Shown here: piece by piece, positions 25,001 to 33,212 of the stretch | How the letters are laid out: each line of letters starts with the position of its first letter | Position numbering within the stretch: position 1 is the stretch's first letter | NCBI RefSeq assembly: GCF_932294415.1 | Contig: NC_065544.1 | Span: 30,429,710-30,493,709 of the forward strand | Direction of reading: 5' to 3' | Length of the DNA stretch: 64,000 bases | Source of the DNA: Quercus robur | Lineage: Eukaryota; Streptophyta; Magnoliopsida; Fagales; Fagaceae | Notes under the pieces: generated by a model | Databases searched by the model: none | What the model was told of the DNA's origin: nothing | The model's input: the letters and a program-made list of their open reading frames with translations, nothing else | Program-made: the position numbers and the translations under genes

Positions 25001-28000
25001 GTTGTTTTGGAAGATATCAAAATGAAGATATTTGGAATGCATTTCCTTTGCGTATAATGTGGTACATTTGGAATTGAACGGGGTACATTGGTGGTGCAGG
25101 AGAATTTTATTATAAAATTTAGTTTATTTATTTTTGGATATCAATTGTGTTCTTATTTTAGGCCCTTGTATTTTTATTTTAAGGTTTAGGATATTTTTGG
25201 CATTCAATAAGTAGGGTTTCCTACGCCAATTAGAATTAGGGTTTTGTTTCCCATATGAGCAAACTATTGTACTCTTATGTGGAGCTGATTTGGATGAATT
25301 AATTTTTTTTTTTTTCAGTTTCTTTGGTCTGGTGCCAACTCCAGCCAACCTTAGGTGCTAACTCCTAGTGGGTTTTTCACTTGGTGCCGACTCCAAGCAA
25401 GCTTAGAGCATTCACATAGGCCTCCTCAGATTTTTAGTTAAACTAAATAAAATAAAAAATAAAAAAACTACTTTTTGTAGTTTAGCTATCTTTAATTTTC
25501 ATTCACATACATCAGACTCAATACTACGTCACTATTATAAATTTATAATTAAATATTATTTTCCTCCCCTTCACATTTTTAATCCTAAATTTCACAACTG
25601 CCCAACAAACTCACAACCCAGCAAACACCCACAATGCAAGCAGTGCTGCACACCCTTAACCCAAAAAACTCTCCTGAACCACCACCATAGCACCACCATC
25701 GTTGGAATCTTCACTTAGATCGATCTCGGCACTATCACTTAGCTCAATCTTGGTACAGTCACTTAGCTCGGTCTTGGAGTGTGAATTGGATTTGCTCAAC
25801 AAATGGGTCTTCTTCTTCCCATGTGAATCAGATATGGGTTTTTGAGGGGTTATCTGGGTTTGATGTTGGATTTAGGTGATTGATGTGGTTGTGTTTGGGT
25901 GTTTTATTGTCTTTAGTGGTGTCATGGTGGTGGTTCGGGATAGAGGTTTTATTTTTTATTTTTTGTCTCTGGTGTTCCCTTGTTAGAATTCTGATCCTTT
26001 AGCACTTCAAAACTTGAGGTCGAGTTTTCTCCAACTAGGGATAGAATGTTGCAGGATGCACAAGGAGGATTTTATTATAATTTAGTTTTTTTTTTTTTTT
26101 TTTTTGATGTCCCTCATATTTATTTTAGGCCCTCATATTTTTATTTCAAAGTCTAGGGTATTTTTCATTCAATAAGTACAGTTTCCTACGCCATTTAGAA
26201 ATTTAGAATTGGGGTTTCGCTTCCTATATAAGCAAACTATTTTTCTCTTTTGAGGAGATGATTTGGATGAATGAAAATTTCTTTCAATTTCTTTGGTCTA
26301 GTGTTGACTCCTGCCAACCTTAGGTGCCAACTCCTAGTGTTTTTTTTTGCTTGGTGCTGACTCCTAGGTTCCCATCCTTTTATTTATTTTTTCTTTCAAT
26401 TTTATTAATGAATCCTTTTAGGTTGTCATGTGTCAATCGAAGTTGAAGATGATTTTTATTTAAATTTTTTTAACGTTATATGTATGATTGGATGGCTGCC
26501 GTATGTGTCCATTCTTTCTCTAAATTGCTTAGTTTCTTGATCTTTGTAATTTTAGACGACTTTTATGGTGCATCTCATGTATACATCCCATGTATCTGGG
26601 CTGTGCCCTTATTTGCATAATCAATAAAAGTTCTTACTTATAAAAAATTCTCTTTTTTTTCATTGCTTACTGTTCCCCCAAACTCATAAAGTATCTAGTT
26701 TCCATGCTTCTCCAAGTTTTTCCCTCAAGTAACCTCTGCAAATCCTTTGAGACCTTTATAGACTCATTAATGAAATAATTCTAATCAAGGAAATACAAAT
26801 ATATGTAGAGTTTTTTAACCAATCCATTTGTAGACAAGGCACAGGATTTCCTTCTAACCCAATTATAGGTTATATGTAACTTTCCTAAAACTATCTCTAC
26901 AAATGGCGAAAAAGTCTCAATTTGGAATTTGGGACATTTCAGAAAATATTTACTGCAACAAATGTCTTTATTGGTTTAAACTTTTAAATACAAGGTTGTG
27001 AAAGCTTGAAGAACTTTTAGTGGCAAAGGCCTCCTGAGAAGAATTTTCTTTAACAAACTCTACAAATAAAATAATGGTAGTCAAAATGAAGAATTAGAAA
27101 CATTCCACCTGGGGATGGCAATTTTGCCCCGCCCCTCCCTGCTTCGCCTTGCGTGGGTTTTCCTTGCCCTACAAAGGTCGTGGGACGGGGATAGGCCAAG
27201 ATTTTAGCCTCGCATCATGGGGCAGGGTGGGGATGGGTTTAGACTTTTTAGACCCATTTTGCCCTACGTTGATAAGGGTTATAATTGTAAATTTTTCATA
27301 CCCTAAAACCTCACTATTTAAACAAACATATTAATATTATCTTATTTTATTCTACCCAACGTGACTCTCTACTTCTATTTTGTTATGTGTTATACTATGA
27401 GATTTTTTTTTATTTTTTATTTTTTTTATTGTGATATTGTCTTGTTAAACACTTGGATAATATTATTCAGTTTTTGCTAAAAATTAGTTTGATTTGATGG
27501 GATAAATTTAGTTGTAATTTCAAGTATATTTTTATTAAAGAAACAGGTTTTATTAAAGAAAATTGTAGTAGTTGTGGGGAAAATTAATAAGAAGTAAAGT
27601 TTTACAGGGTGGGGTGGGGATTCGCAGGGCCCCAAGGGGTGGGGATGGGGAAAGACAACCATGTGGGGCGGGGGCGAAGACCCCATCCTTCGGCACTGCC
27701 CCACCCCATTGCCATCCCTAGTTCCACCATTTATTTTCTACAACCATGCCTTCTAGTTTCAAATTTAAGTGGCAATGCTACTTATAAAAAAAAAGGTTGC
27801 AATGCTTAAACTGGCACTATCTGTTTTGTTATTATCTCTTAATGTCTCCACCATTATCTCCTTAGATGATGTCTGTTATTAACTCAAGTACTTATCCTGT
27901 AACCTGCGCAGCAGTGCTTCTTATAAATGCTATCGATAAAATTTTGGATGAAAAGCTTTTTTCATACCTAGAGGTTGTCTACAGTTTACAAAAATGCTTT

Positions 28001-31000
28001 AGTAAGACACTAAAAGAACAATGCTTGCATGCAAGGCATTGCTTATGATTTCATATATCTATTATCATCTGAAACTTTATATAAGGTGCCATCACATGTA
28101 AGATATGCCCATAGTACCTATCTACATTGCTAATAGTTGGGCTGCCAGTAATAAGAATTATGGTATATGACCATCGCATTACAAATGTGATGCTCTAACC
28201 TCTGAGCTAAGTGGGCTCACCTAACAAAAACTTGTTTACCAACCACACATTGTCTAACCAAATCAGTATTTTGTTGTATGTGTATTATATCAAGGCCTGG
28301 AATTTTAGAAATGTTTTGTTAACTATGATGAGTTCTCTCTTACTGATAAGCAGTCATGTTGTATGAAGTAATTGAGTTGCTAAAGGCTTGTATACATCTA
28401 TTGAGAAAATCAAAGATTTTCTGAATCTATTCATTTAGAAAATTTCTTGTTTCCTGCAGTGTGTGCATTTTTCTTGTACCTTATGCCCCCTTAATGATCT
28501 GACATGATGTTCTACTACACTGCAGCTGGTATTTGATGAGTTACTGGAACGAGTTAGGGAGAAGGAAGAGAAAGAAGCTAAAAAGCGTAAACGCCTTGCG
28601 GATGACTTCGCTCATCTACTTTGTTCAACAAAGGTGTAACATGCTTTGTAGCAACTATGAGATGCACTCATTATGTAATGGTTGAGTATCAAAAGGATTT
28701 TGTCCGTCTATCTAATTATTTACTTCATTGCAGGAAATATTTGCATCTTCAAAGTGGGAGGACTGCAAACCACAGTTTGACAGTAGCCGGGAGTTCAGGT
28801 AATTTTTATTAGTAATTGAAACAATGGTACTTTGTCTTAGGGTCCATTTGGAATAGTTTATTTTCGTTGGCTTATTTTGCTTTAAAAAAGTTGGGTGAAA
28901 GTATTGTTGTACCTAGAAAAAGTGAGGCTTTAAAAAGCTAAACATAATTTGGCAGTGAAGATAAGCTAAAATTTGAACTTATACAAATACACACACTTAA
29001 AACTCTTTTTGTATAAATCATTTTTTTGGAATTGATTGTTGTTTACCAGATGGATGATTTCACACTTCTACTTATTTAGTGCCAAATTCTATATTGTTTG
29101 AGAGATTTTGTTCTATTAACTTCTTGTCCATTGGTGGACACCATGAGCAGCAGTTGACAACCTTGTCCTCTTTGGATACTTTCATTGCTAAGAAGGGCAA
29201 ATACTCTCTTTTTCTTCTTGGGGTGGGTGGGGGGGGGGGGGGATACATACTAGAAAGTCATTATGTAAGTATTAATGTTACTATTTTTATTTTTCACCTA
29301 TCTTTTTAATTGCAACAATGCTACTCTCAAACTTCCACCAATATTTGAATTCTGTCCGATCCATTTCCCATGTGACTTTTAGATGTGACTTGACACATGA
29401 CACTGTCTAGATTGACATGGTACCCTTTTATTCTATCTAGCAACAGATTTGCAGTATCCTTCTGGCAATTTTCTTTTTCAAATTTGTTGTTGATAAAGAC
29501 ATGTTAATTAAATTTAATTAACAATGAAAGTCCTTTTTCTCTCTCTCTCTCTCTCTTACACCTTTCTTTGCAAATTGTAATAAAAGTTTGTCCTCTCCCA
29601 CATTAAGTTTAGCATTTCCAAATGCTTGTTCTGCTGCATTTTTAAAGCTAACTTCCCTGAGGGGGTGTATGGACTATGGAGATGTCACTGAGGGCAGTGG
29701 TGAAGAAGCAGAGGAAGAAAGGGAAAAAGGTGAGGGAATGGTGGTTGTGGAGGGAGTCGAGGTAGGAGGCAAGAGGGACATTGAGAGGTGGATGGCCGGC
29801 GGTGGTGTTCTTGGGCTTGGATTGGATATGGGAAGGGGTGGTGGGGATGTATCTTGGGCTTGGGATTTGATTTAGGGTTAAACACATGAAACTTTAGGGT
29901 TTTGTTTGGAGAGAGTGGGCGAAAGGGTGGTTTTTGAGAGGTGATTTGGCGCAATTAGTTGACTAGTGGGGATTAGCTGTTGCTTTGGCTGCATTATTAT
30001 GCCATTTATGTAGATGAATGTGTGTGTGTGAGAGAGAGTTCAGTGTTTTGGGGGATTTTGTGGCTCTTGTATTGTTTTGGCAGCGGTGTGGTTATTGTTA
30101 TGGGATGGTTTGGGCCACGAGCATGGCTGTGGTTTTTGGGATTGCTGGTGTTAGGTTTCAGAATTTCAGGCCATGGATGTGGCTGTGGAGTTGGTGTAGG
30201 GTTTATGTGGCAGGGAATAAGGTGGAGGAAGAGAGAAAACACTGTAAATCAGCATTTCTCCTCAATTCTAAAATATAAATTTATGAGTTTTCAGTTTAGG
30301 TGGCATCTGACATGGTTGAGGTACCAGCAATTTAGCCATTTCACTAACTTTGTTGGCTTGAATTTGGACGGATGGATGAGAGTGATTAATCTTGTGGTTG
30401 GTTGTAGGAATTGGATGGGTAAACCAAATATTTGGAATATGGTTCCATGATGTTTGATGTGCATCATATGGAGGAAATGATATAGACATACGTTTGAGGA
30501 TATGGAGAGTACGGGTGAGAGGCTTATTGCCACCTTTTTTGTTGGCACTTTGTTTGAATGGTCTTGTGCTCAGGGTTTCATATCCAGAGATTCCATTCCG
30601 TTATTCTTAAAGTCTGTCCTTCTGTACATAATTTGTTGTAATTTTTTTTTGTATTCTTTGACTACTTTGTGCCCTCCATGCATGAAGTAGTCTTCTTTTA
30701 ACAAAATAGATGTCAAAAAAAAAAAAGAAGATTTTTGCAGGATGGATGAAAATTGGAAGAATGCCAATTGCAATCAGAAAGTTAAAGACAAATTGGAACA
30801 TTAATGAAAGATTTGTTTACTGACTAGTTATTTTATTGTTATTGGAAAAAATAATGACAAATGAAAATAAATAACCTAGAAATGCTACCCGTGTTTTAAT
30901 GGTCATCAAATTTCTAATTATATTGTACCTATAACTTATGTGGGCTTATCATAAAAAGAAAAAAAAAAAAATGCTGTACGTGTTGGTTTAGCTTTTTTGG

Positions 31001-33212
31001 ACTTATGTAAACTGTCAAATTCATTCTTAGATGACCTTTGCTTGACATGAAGTATAACAGTTTTGAGTACCCTTGTGTGTAGTTCCATAGGAGAAGAGAG
31101 CTTTTGCAGGGAGATATTTGAGCAACATATAGCTCAACTAAAGGAACAGGCAAAAGAACAGGAGCGAAAACGGAAGGAGGAAAAGGTATTCAACTAGTAC
31201 CAATTTCTACACCATGAGTATTCATCTTCTGATCATATTCGATTATTGACAATATCTGAGAGTAGAACCTTTGCCAAAGTGTTCACCAAGTGAAATGCAG
31301 AGTATTAATATGTTCACATGAGATCTGGGGGAAAAAAATTGTTTTACACATGAATTTTTATCTATGAAGCATGGATACATGCATAGGTACAACACGGTGA
31401 TATGGCAATTTTTGAAAAAATAGGACATGGGTAGGCAGGATACATCTATTAAATAATTATTAAATATATTATTATTTACATTTTCTATATACTATTAAGC
31501 ATTTATTTTTCATATCACGTTAAATATATATCAAGTTAAGAGTAATAATAGATAACAAAGCAAATCCATGACTATTAAAGGATGTTTAGAAATTATAATA
31601 AAAACCAAGAGTAAAGATATTTATTAATTTTCAAATGCACTATTACTATTCAGAGCATGAATGCTCTCTTTATTTTGTGAAAGGGTATTTGATTCCTCTT
31701 GTTCTTGTGTCCCAGCTGTGTTCTGAATATATATATATATATATATATATATAAAGAACACAGCTGGGATACGCATGCAGAAGTATTCTAGGTGTGTCAA
31801 GTATCCGACAAGGGTACGGAACCCCAAATGAAGTGTCTGTGATTCCTAGATTTTTATTTAGTTTGTCTGGAATATGACAATATATGTATCTCTCTCTCTC
31901 TCTCCCCCTCTGTGTGTGTGCATGTGACTGTCTTCTCTCCCTGTGTTATGTTTTAGAATGTGACGATTAACACTTGCAGAGAGCACTTGCATTTTCTGAA
32001 TCTTTCGCAGAATGCATCATGCTACCCTAGCTTTTCTAGAGGCTCATTTTATTGTGCAAACCAGGTTTTCAATTTTGACCTTACTATGAATTTTTTTCTT
32101 CTTGTAGTGGTTTTAGGATTAGAGAAGTTGCTGAGGTAATTTGGTCATCTGGAACACAAATGGCAATGCATTTGTAAAGATGGTGCAATTGGGCTACGTT
32201 TTATATTCAGCAAGAAAAACAAACAAACAAACAAAAAAGTGCTCCACTTTATAAAGTAACTGAAAGTAGTATAAGTATTGAGGAAAGACTTGTCCTACAA
32301 TTTAATTGGGGACCTAGTCCCCTAGGTTTAATGGCATGATGAGGAAGGATTATGCATAAATATTGGTTTGCACAGTTTAGTTATTAGCCTGTATGATAAC
32401 TTAGCCTATATGTACCCTGGGAAATAAATAATAGGAAAAAAGTAGGACAGTGTCTGTATTTTTGGCTATCAATTAATCATGGGTATAATGAGGTGTATGT
32501 ATGAATTGATGTTGAAAGCATAATACATATATAAGAACCTAAATTCCAGAAACTTCAGTATATTGCACAATTCATGCATGAAAAAGCAAAGATAATTTGA
32601 ACTTGACTTCGCATATTCACAATTCCAGTTTCTGATTTTTATTCTGTAGGCAAAGAAGGAAAAAGAGAGAGAGGAAAGAGAGAGGAGAAAAGCCAAGCAG
32701 AGAAGGGAAAAAGAGGAAGGACGTGAAAAAGAAAAAGATGAACACTTTAAGAAGGAGAGAGCGGACAGTAAAAATGTTGATGTAGGAGATGTTCATGTCT
32801 ATAAAGAGAACAAAAGATCGGGAGAAGAAAGTATTAAGAAACAGAGAAAGCGGCATCATAGTTCTGAGGATAATGTCGATGAAAATGAGAAAGTCCGGTC
32901 AAGGAAATCCCATGGATCTACCAGTGACCACAAGAAATCAAGACGGGTAAGTTAATTATTCCTTTATTGCATGTTTGAGCTGGTTTTGATTTCTCTTGGT
33001 TCATTTGGTTTAGTACTTTTAACACTTGCATAACATGCAACTCTTTTTGCTGATAAATGGTGCAGCATGCATCTGCTACTGAATCAGATAATGAAAGCAG
33101 GCATAAAAGACATAAGAGGGACCACCGGAATGGTTCTCGTAGATATGGGGGTCATGAGGAGCTTGAAGATGGGGAGTTTGGTGACAATAAGCAAAATTTG
33201 GTAGATACTTAA
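5527..33212 (+). CDS. PRP40A: Pre-mRNA-processing protein 40A (PRP40A), 28 coding exons
   Basis: U1-snRNP-associated splicing factor. In the family the WW domains bind proline-rich partners such as SF1/BBP and the RNA polymerase II CTD, bridging the 5' splice site and branch point. Coding exons: 5527-5559, 5987-6055, 6154-6492, 6580-6777, 6917-6993, 10256-10325, 14535-14587, 14691-14748, 14852-15207, 15297-15369, 15443-15565, 15657-15725, 15796-15873, 16096-16182, 16281-16315, 16449-16554, 21957-22037, 22174-22266, 22336-22389, 22497-22613, 22759-22857, 24371-24418, 24494-24586, 28526-28633, 28734-28798, 31083-31185, 32650-32946, 33066-33212. All junctions are GT-AG and phases agree, giving 1042 residues (Arabidopsis about 958). 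Layout: Pro/Gln-rich N-terminus 1-227; WW1 about 228-256 (W229, YYF, W251); WW2 about 269-297 (W270, YYY, W292); FF domains from about 484, 562, 636, 705, 774 and 840; Lys/Glu/Arg-rich nuclear tail 886-1042. The start [11 protein letters not shown] matches plant orthologues. A first non-coding exon near 2470-2539 is inferred. Very long introns hold transposons. Confidence 0.95.
5774..5861. repeat. Perfect inverted repeat (hairpin) in the first coding intron of PRP40A
   Basis: The 22-base arm at 5774-5795 is the exact reverse complement of 5840-5861. The pairing extends imperfectly inward to about 5802/5833 around an AT-rich loop of roughly 30-40 bases. It lies inside the intron 5560-5986. A decayed small TIR element or a local inverted duplication would explain it. 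Confidence 0.8.
7110..7219 (+). mobile_element. tRNA-derived SINE in a PRP40A intron
   Basis: A tRNA-like head contains an A-box-like stretch (TGGTTCAATTGGTTGGCATC) and a B box (GGTTCAAATCC, 7168-7178), followed by a short body and a poly-A tract at about 7209-7219. Flanking 13-base repeats at 7097-7109 and 7214-7226 (AAAAAATC[A/T]TTGC, one mismatch) look like the target duplication. It sits in the intron 6994-10255. The same intron carries LINE 3'-end sequence directly downstream. Confidence 0.7.
7300..7690 (+). mobile_element. L1-type LINE ORF2 C-terminal fragment
   Basis: The degenerate reading (Met-Trp-like core, then [11 protein letters not shown] and LFDWSHA) matches the last residues of plant L1-type ORF2 proteins. 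It is followed by a short 3' tail ending near 7690, where a second LINE fragment begins. It is strongly 5'-truncated and interrupted by stops. A further 60-base LINE tail-like piece lies at 7230-7290. Confidence 0.55.
7690..8998 (+). mobile_element. L1-type LINE remnant (RT end to 3' end)
   Basis: It starts with the end of the reverse transcriptase domain ([15 protein letters not shown], then NFLWGG and GGLGIWK-like motifs). After a rearranged middle at 8050-8400 it continues with the zinc-binding zf-RVT region (about 8410-8670: Cys-Met-Cys-Leu-Cys, then [12 protein letters not shown]). It ends in an A-rich tail at about 8990. Multiple stops make it non-functional. It lies in the PRP40A intron 6994-10255 in the same orientation as the gene. 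Confidence 0.75.
9240..10053 (-). mobile_element. Possible solo LTR or old retroelement piece
   Basis: Repeat-like AT-rich sequence containing (GA)n, a G15 tract (9539-9553), and a minus-strand 60-codon frame (9922-10104) partly translating the flanking homopolymers. I recognise no protein domain. The layout (short basic coding tail followed on the minus strand by non-coding sequence) would fit a decayed LTR element, but I found no LTR ends or target duplication. Confidence 0.2.
11760..13050 (+). mobile_element. 5'-truncated L1-type LINE with 15-bp target-site duplication
   Basis: The copy carries the end of the RT domain ([16 protein letters not shown] from 11794), the LWRxVIEVKYG block, and a long nearly open frame 12121-12510. 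The zf-RVT zinc region follows (12511-12717, with Cys-x2-Cys spacing and NHLFLHC), then the [11 protein letters not shown] end, a 3' UTR and a poly-A tail (13041-13050). The 15-base repeat ATTTGATAAATTACA flanks it at 11745-11759 and 13051-13065. Only a few stops (near 12098, 12508 and 12715) interrupt it, so this is the youngest LINE in the window. It lies in the PRP40A intron 10326-14534, sense orientation. Confidence 0.9.
13140..13680 (+). mobile_element. RTE-type LINE 3' remnants
   Basis: At 13165-13215 the sequence 'attgggactaaggctttg' followed by (TTG)n resembles the 3' tail of plant RTE LINEs. At 13555-13620 one frame reads [13 protein letters not shown], the RLRWxGHxQ motif near the RTE ORF C-terminus. 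The order of pieces is scrambled and stops are present. Assignment is by motif recall. Confidence 0.45.
13951..14059 (+). mobile_element. tRNA-derived SINE, same family as 19700-19812
   Basis: A tRNA-like head (A-box-like around 13958) is followed by a B box (GAGTTCAAGACCC) and the family-specific run around 14024-14057 that ends in an A-rich tail. The copy at 19700-19812 on the other strand shares the block from 'ctaggtggag' through the B box to the tail, so the two are one SINE family in one gene. Confidence 0.65.
16680..18290 (-). mobile_element. Antisense L1-type LINE remnant in PRP40A intron
   Basis: Read on the minus strand, the piece at about 17560-17780 contains the RT core ([11 protein letters not shown] followed by MEALSKLL). 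The piece at about 17000-17180 is zf-RVT-like. The piece at 16683-16922 (LACWKGRF, then [12 protein letters not shown]) is the ORF2 C-terminal region, and the LINE 3' tail lies near 16690. The order is the normal one for an antisense copy. Stops and frameshifts are frequent. It lies in the largest PRP40A intron (16555-21956). Confidence 0.7.
18290..18520 (+). mobile_element. Sense LINE fragment abutting the antisense copy
   Basis: One plus-strand frame reads RFWHDTWCG-like, then [22 protein letters not shown], the segment between the RT and zf-RVT regions of plant L1-type ORF2. It joins head-on to the antisense LINE at about 18290 and is cut at 18523 by the insertion of a MITE. Stops are present. 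Confidence 0.5.
18523..18815. mobile_element. Tourist-like (PIF/Harbinger) MITE with 55-T tract
   Basis: A 293-bp element with 22-base terminal inverted repeats (5 mismatches; right end in reverse complement GGGTCTATTTGGATAGAACT). It is flanked by the 3-bp duplication TAA at 18520-18522 and 18816-18818. TIRs beginning GGG-C/T-C/T-GTTTGG-like with a TAA/TTA duplication are the hallmark of Tourist MITEs. No transposase. The T run at 18567-18621 makes two long artefactual Phe/Lys ORFs across it. It is inserted in a LINE fragment within the PRP40A intron 16555-21956. Confidence 0.85.
19700..19812 (-). mobile_element. tRNA-derived SINE, antisense copy
   Basis: The reverse complement has a tRNA-like head, a B box (CATTCAAGACCC) and the same body as the SINE at 13951-14059, with the poly-A tail seen as T7 at 19701-19707. 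Flanks AAGTTTCCAAC (19689-19699) and AAGTTTCAAC (19813-19822) are a near-perfect target duplication with one indel. It lies in the PRP40A intron 16555-21956. Confidence 0.7.
20567..21517 (-). mobile_element. Antisense 5'-truncated L1-type LINE with 13-bp target-site duplication
   Basis: The minus strand encodes a near-continuous ORF2 C-terminal part. At 21227-20823 is the [18 protein letters not shown] block, then [21 protein letters not shown] and the zinc region [18 protein letters not shown]. At 20659-20435 is the terminal [15 protein letters not shown] segment. The poly-A tail appears as T8 at 20567-20574. TCTTCTCATTTAT occurs at 20554-20566 and 21518-21530 as a perfect target duplication. 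It is inserted in the PRP40A intron 16555-21956. Confidence 0.9.
22060..22111. repeat. (CT)n/(TA)n/(TGCA-TGTA) microsatellite
   Basis: Consecutive CT, TA and ATGTATGC-type repeats lie in the short PRP40A intron 22038-22173, 64 bases upstream of the next exon. Simple-sequence repeat. No function is implied. Confidence 0.8.
23258..23880. repeat. Three tandem partial copies of a ~185-bp unit
   Basis: The motif 'cagtgccatatgcaa' recurs with 'aggattttcag' or 'aggagtttcag' starting at 23364, 23549 and 23735, a period of 185-186 bases. Copies 1 and 2 share the upstream half (fatty-A/T run plus 'gtcacatatcattaaatt'). Copies 2 and 3 share the downstream half ending 'ctgatgataaatac'. An A25 run (about 23417-23441) separates copies 1 and 2. 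It lies in the PRP40A intron 22858-24370. I do not recognise the source. Confidence 0.7.
24780..26645 (+). mobile_element. L1-type LINE 3' part, split by an inserted repeat pair
   Basis: At 24840-25090 one frame gives the zinc region and downstream ORF2 block (C-C-K-C-K, IHLLF, then [14 protein letters not shown]). The sequence then breaks into a pair of ~290-base repeats. It resumes at about 26370-26645 with the ORF2 tail and LINE 3' UTR ('caataaaagttcttacttataaaa'). It is non-functional. It lies in the PRP40A intron 24587-28525. Confidence 0.6.
25097..26368 (+). mobile_element. Candidate small LTR (TRIM-like) element: paired ~290-bp direct repeats
   Basis: 25097-25390 and 26056-26368 are diverged direct repeats. 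They share, in order, a start like TG-GTGCAGGA, 'gaattttattataa', 'attttaggcccT', 'aataagtagggtttcctacgcc', a TATA-like 'tataagcaaac' and a GC-richer end with 'ttggtgccgactcc'. Between them lie about 660 bases without a recognisable coding domain, part of which (from 25410, 'gagcattcacatagg') looks like a separate small repeat. The paired direct repeats with no gag-pol fit a TRIM or an internally deleted LTR element. The exact ends and target duplication could not be fixed. Confidence 0.5.
27110..27720. mobile_element. hAT-type MITE with G-rich ends and 8-bp target duplication
   Basis: A 611-bp element with terminal inverted repeats of 13 bases (T[G/A]GGGATGGCAAT). It is flanked by the 8-base repeats ATTCCACC (27102-27109) and GTTCCACC (27721-27728), with one mismatch. 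The 8-bp duplication and T/CAGGG-type ends are typical of hAT elements. No transposase. Subterminal G-rich blocks (GGGGTGGGG types) lie at both ends. It is inserted in the PRP40A intron 24587-28525. Confidence 0.85.
28167..28216 (-). pseudogene. Fragment of plastid-type tRNA-Thr(UGU)
   Basis: The reverse complement begins GCCCACTTAGCTCAGAGG, continues through a D arm and an anticodon stem with TGT anticodon ('cacatttgtaatgcg'), and stops at GATGGTCAT. It matches, with two or so substitutions as I recall it, the first 50 bases of chloroplast trnT-UGU and lacks the T arm and acceptor 3' half. It cannot be a working tRNA. A nuclear insertion of plastid DNA is the simplest source. It lies in the PRP40A intron 24587-28525. 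Confidence 0.7.
28842..29000. mobile_element. Possible Tourist-like MITE, one end only
   Basis: TAGGGTCCATTTGGAATAG at about 28839-28857 resembles the Tourist TIR with a preceding TAG/TTAG. The body (cttattttgct) resembles other small elements here. No matching right TIR was found, so it is an incomplete or decayed copy. It lies in the PRP40A intron 28799-31082. Confidence 0.35.
29640..30270. other. G-rich (C-rich on minus strand) gene-like insert of unknown origin
   Basis: The segment differs from the surrounding AT-rich intron in composition. On the minus strand it reads as Pro/His/Ser-rich overlapping frames (29648-29887, 29685-29954, 30006-30242), resembling the CT-rich 5' end of a plant gene in antisense. 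I recognise no domain. It could be a captured gene fragment. It lies in the PRP40A intron 28799-31082. Confidence 0.3.
30280..30730 (+). mobile_element. L1-type LINE 3'-end fragment
   Basis: Degenerate ORF2 C-terminal sequence ('aatatggttccatgatgtttgatgtgc' region, then 'ggcactttgtttgaatggtc', encoding [11 protein letters not shown]) is followed by a 3' UTR and poly-A tract near 30715-30725. It lies in the PRP40A intron 28799-31082. Confidence 0.6.
31370..31850. mobile_element. MITE-like repeat with internal perfect hairpin
   Basis: The left part ('gaagcatggatac' through 'tttttgaaaaaataggacatggg') and right part ('gtatccgacaagggtacgg' to 'agtgtctgtgattcct') resemble the two ends of a repeated plant element with degenerate terminal inverted repeats. 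In the middle is a perfect 15-base inverted repeat (31710-31724 and 31755-31769) with a (TA)n loop. It lies in the PRP40A intron 31186-32649. No target duplication identified. Confidence 0.4.

Noticed and set aside
28167-28216. Functional tRNA-Thr gene
   Set aside because: Only about 50 bases match; T arm and 3' acceptor half are missing.
29588-30548. Several overlapping long frames on both strands
   Set aside because: They arise from strand-biased G-rich composition and a LINE tail; none has a domain. Reported instead as an unexplained composition block.
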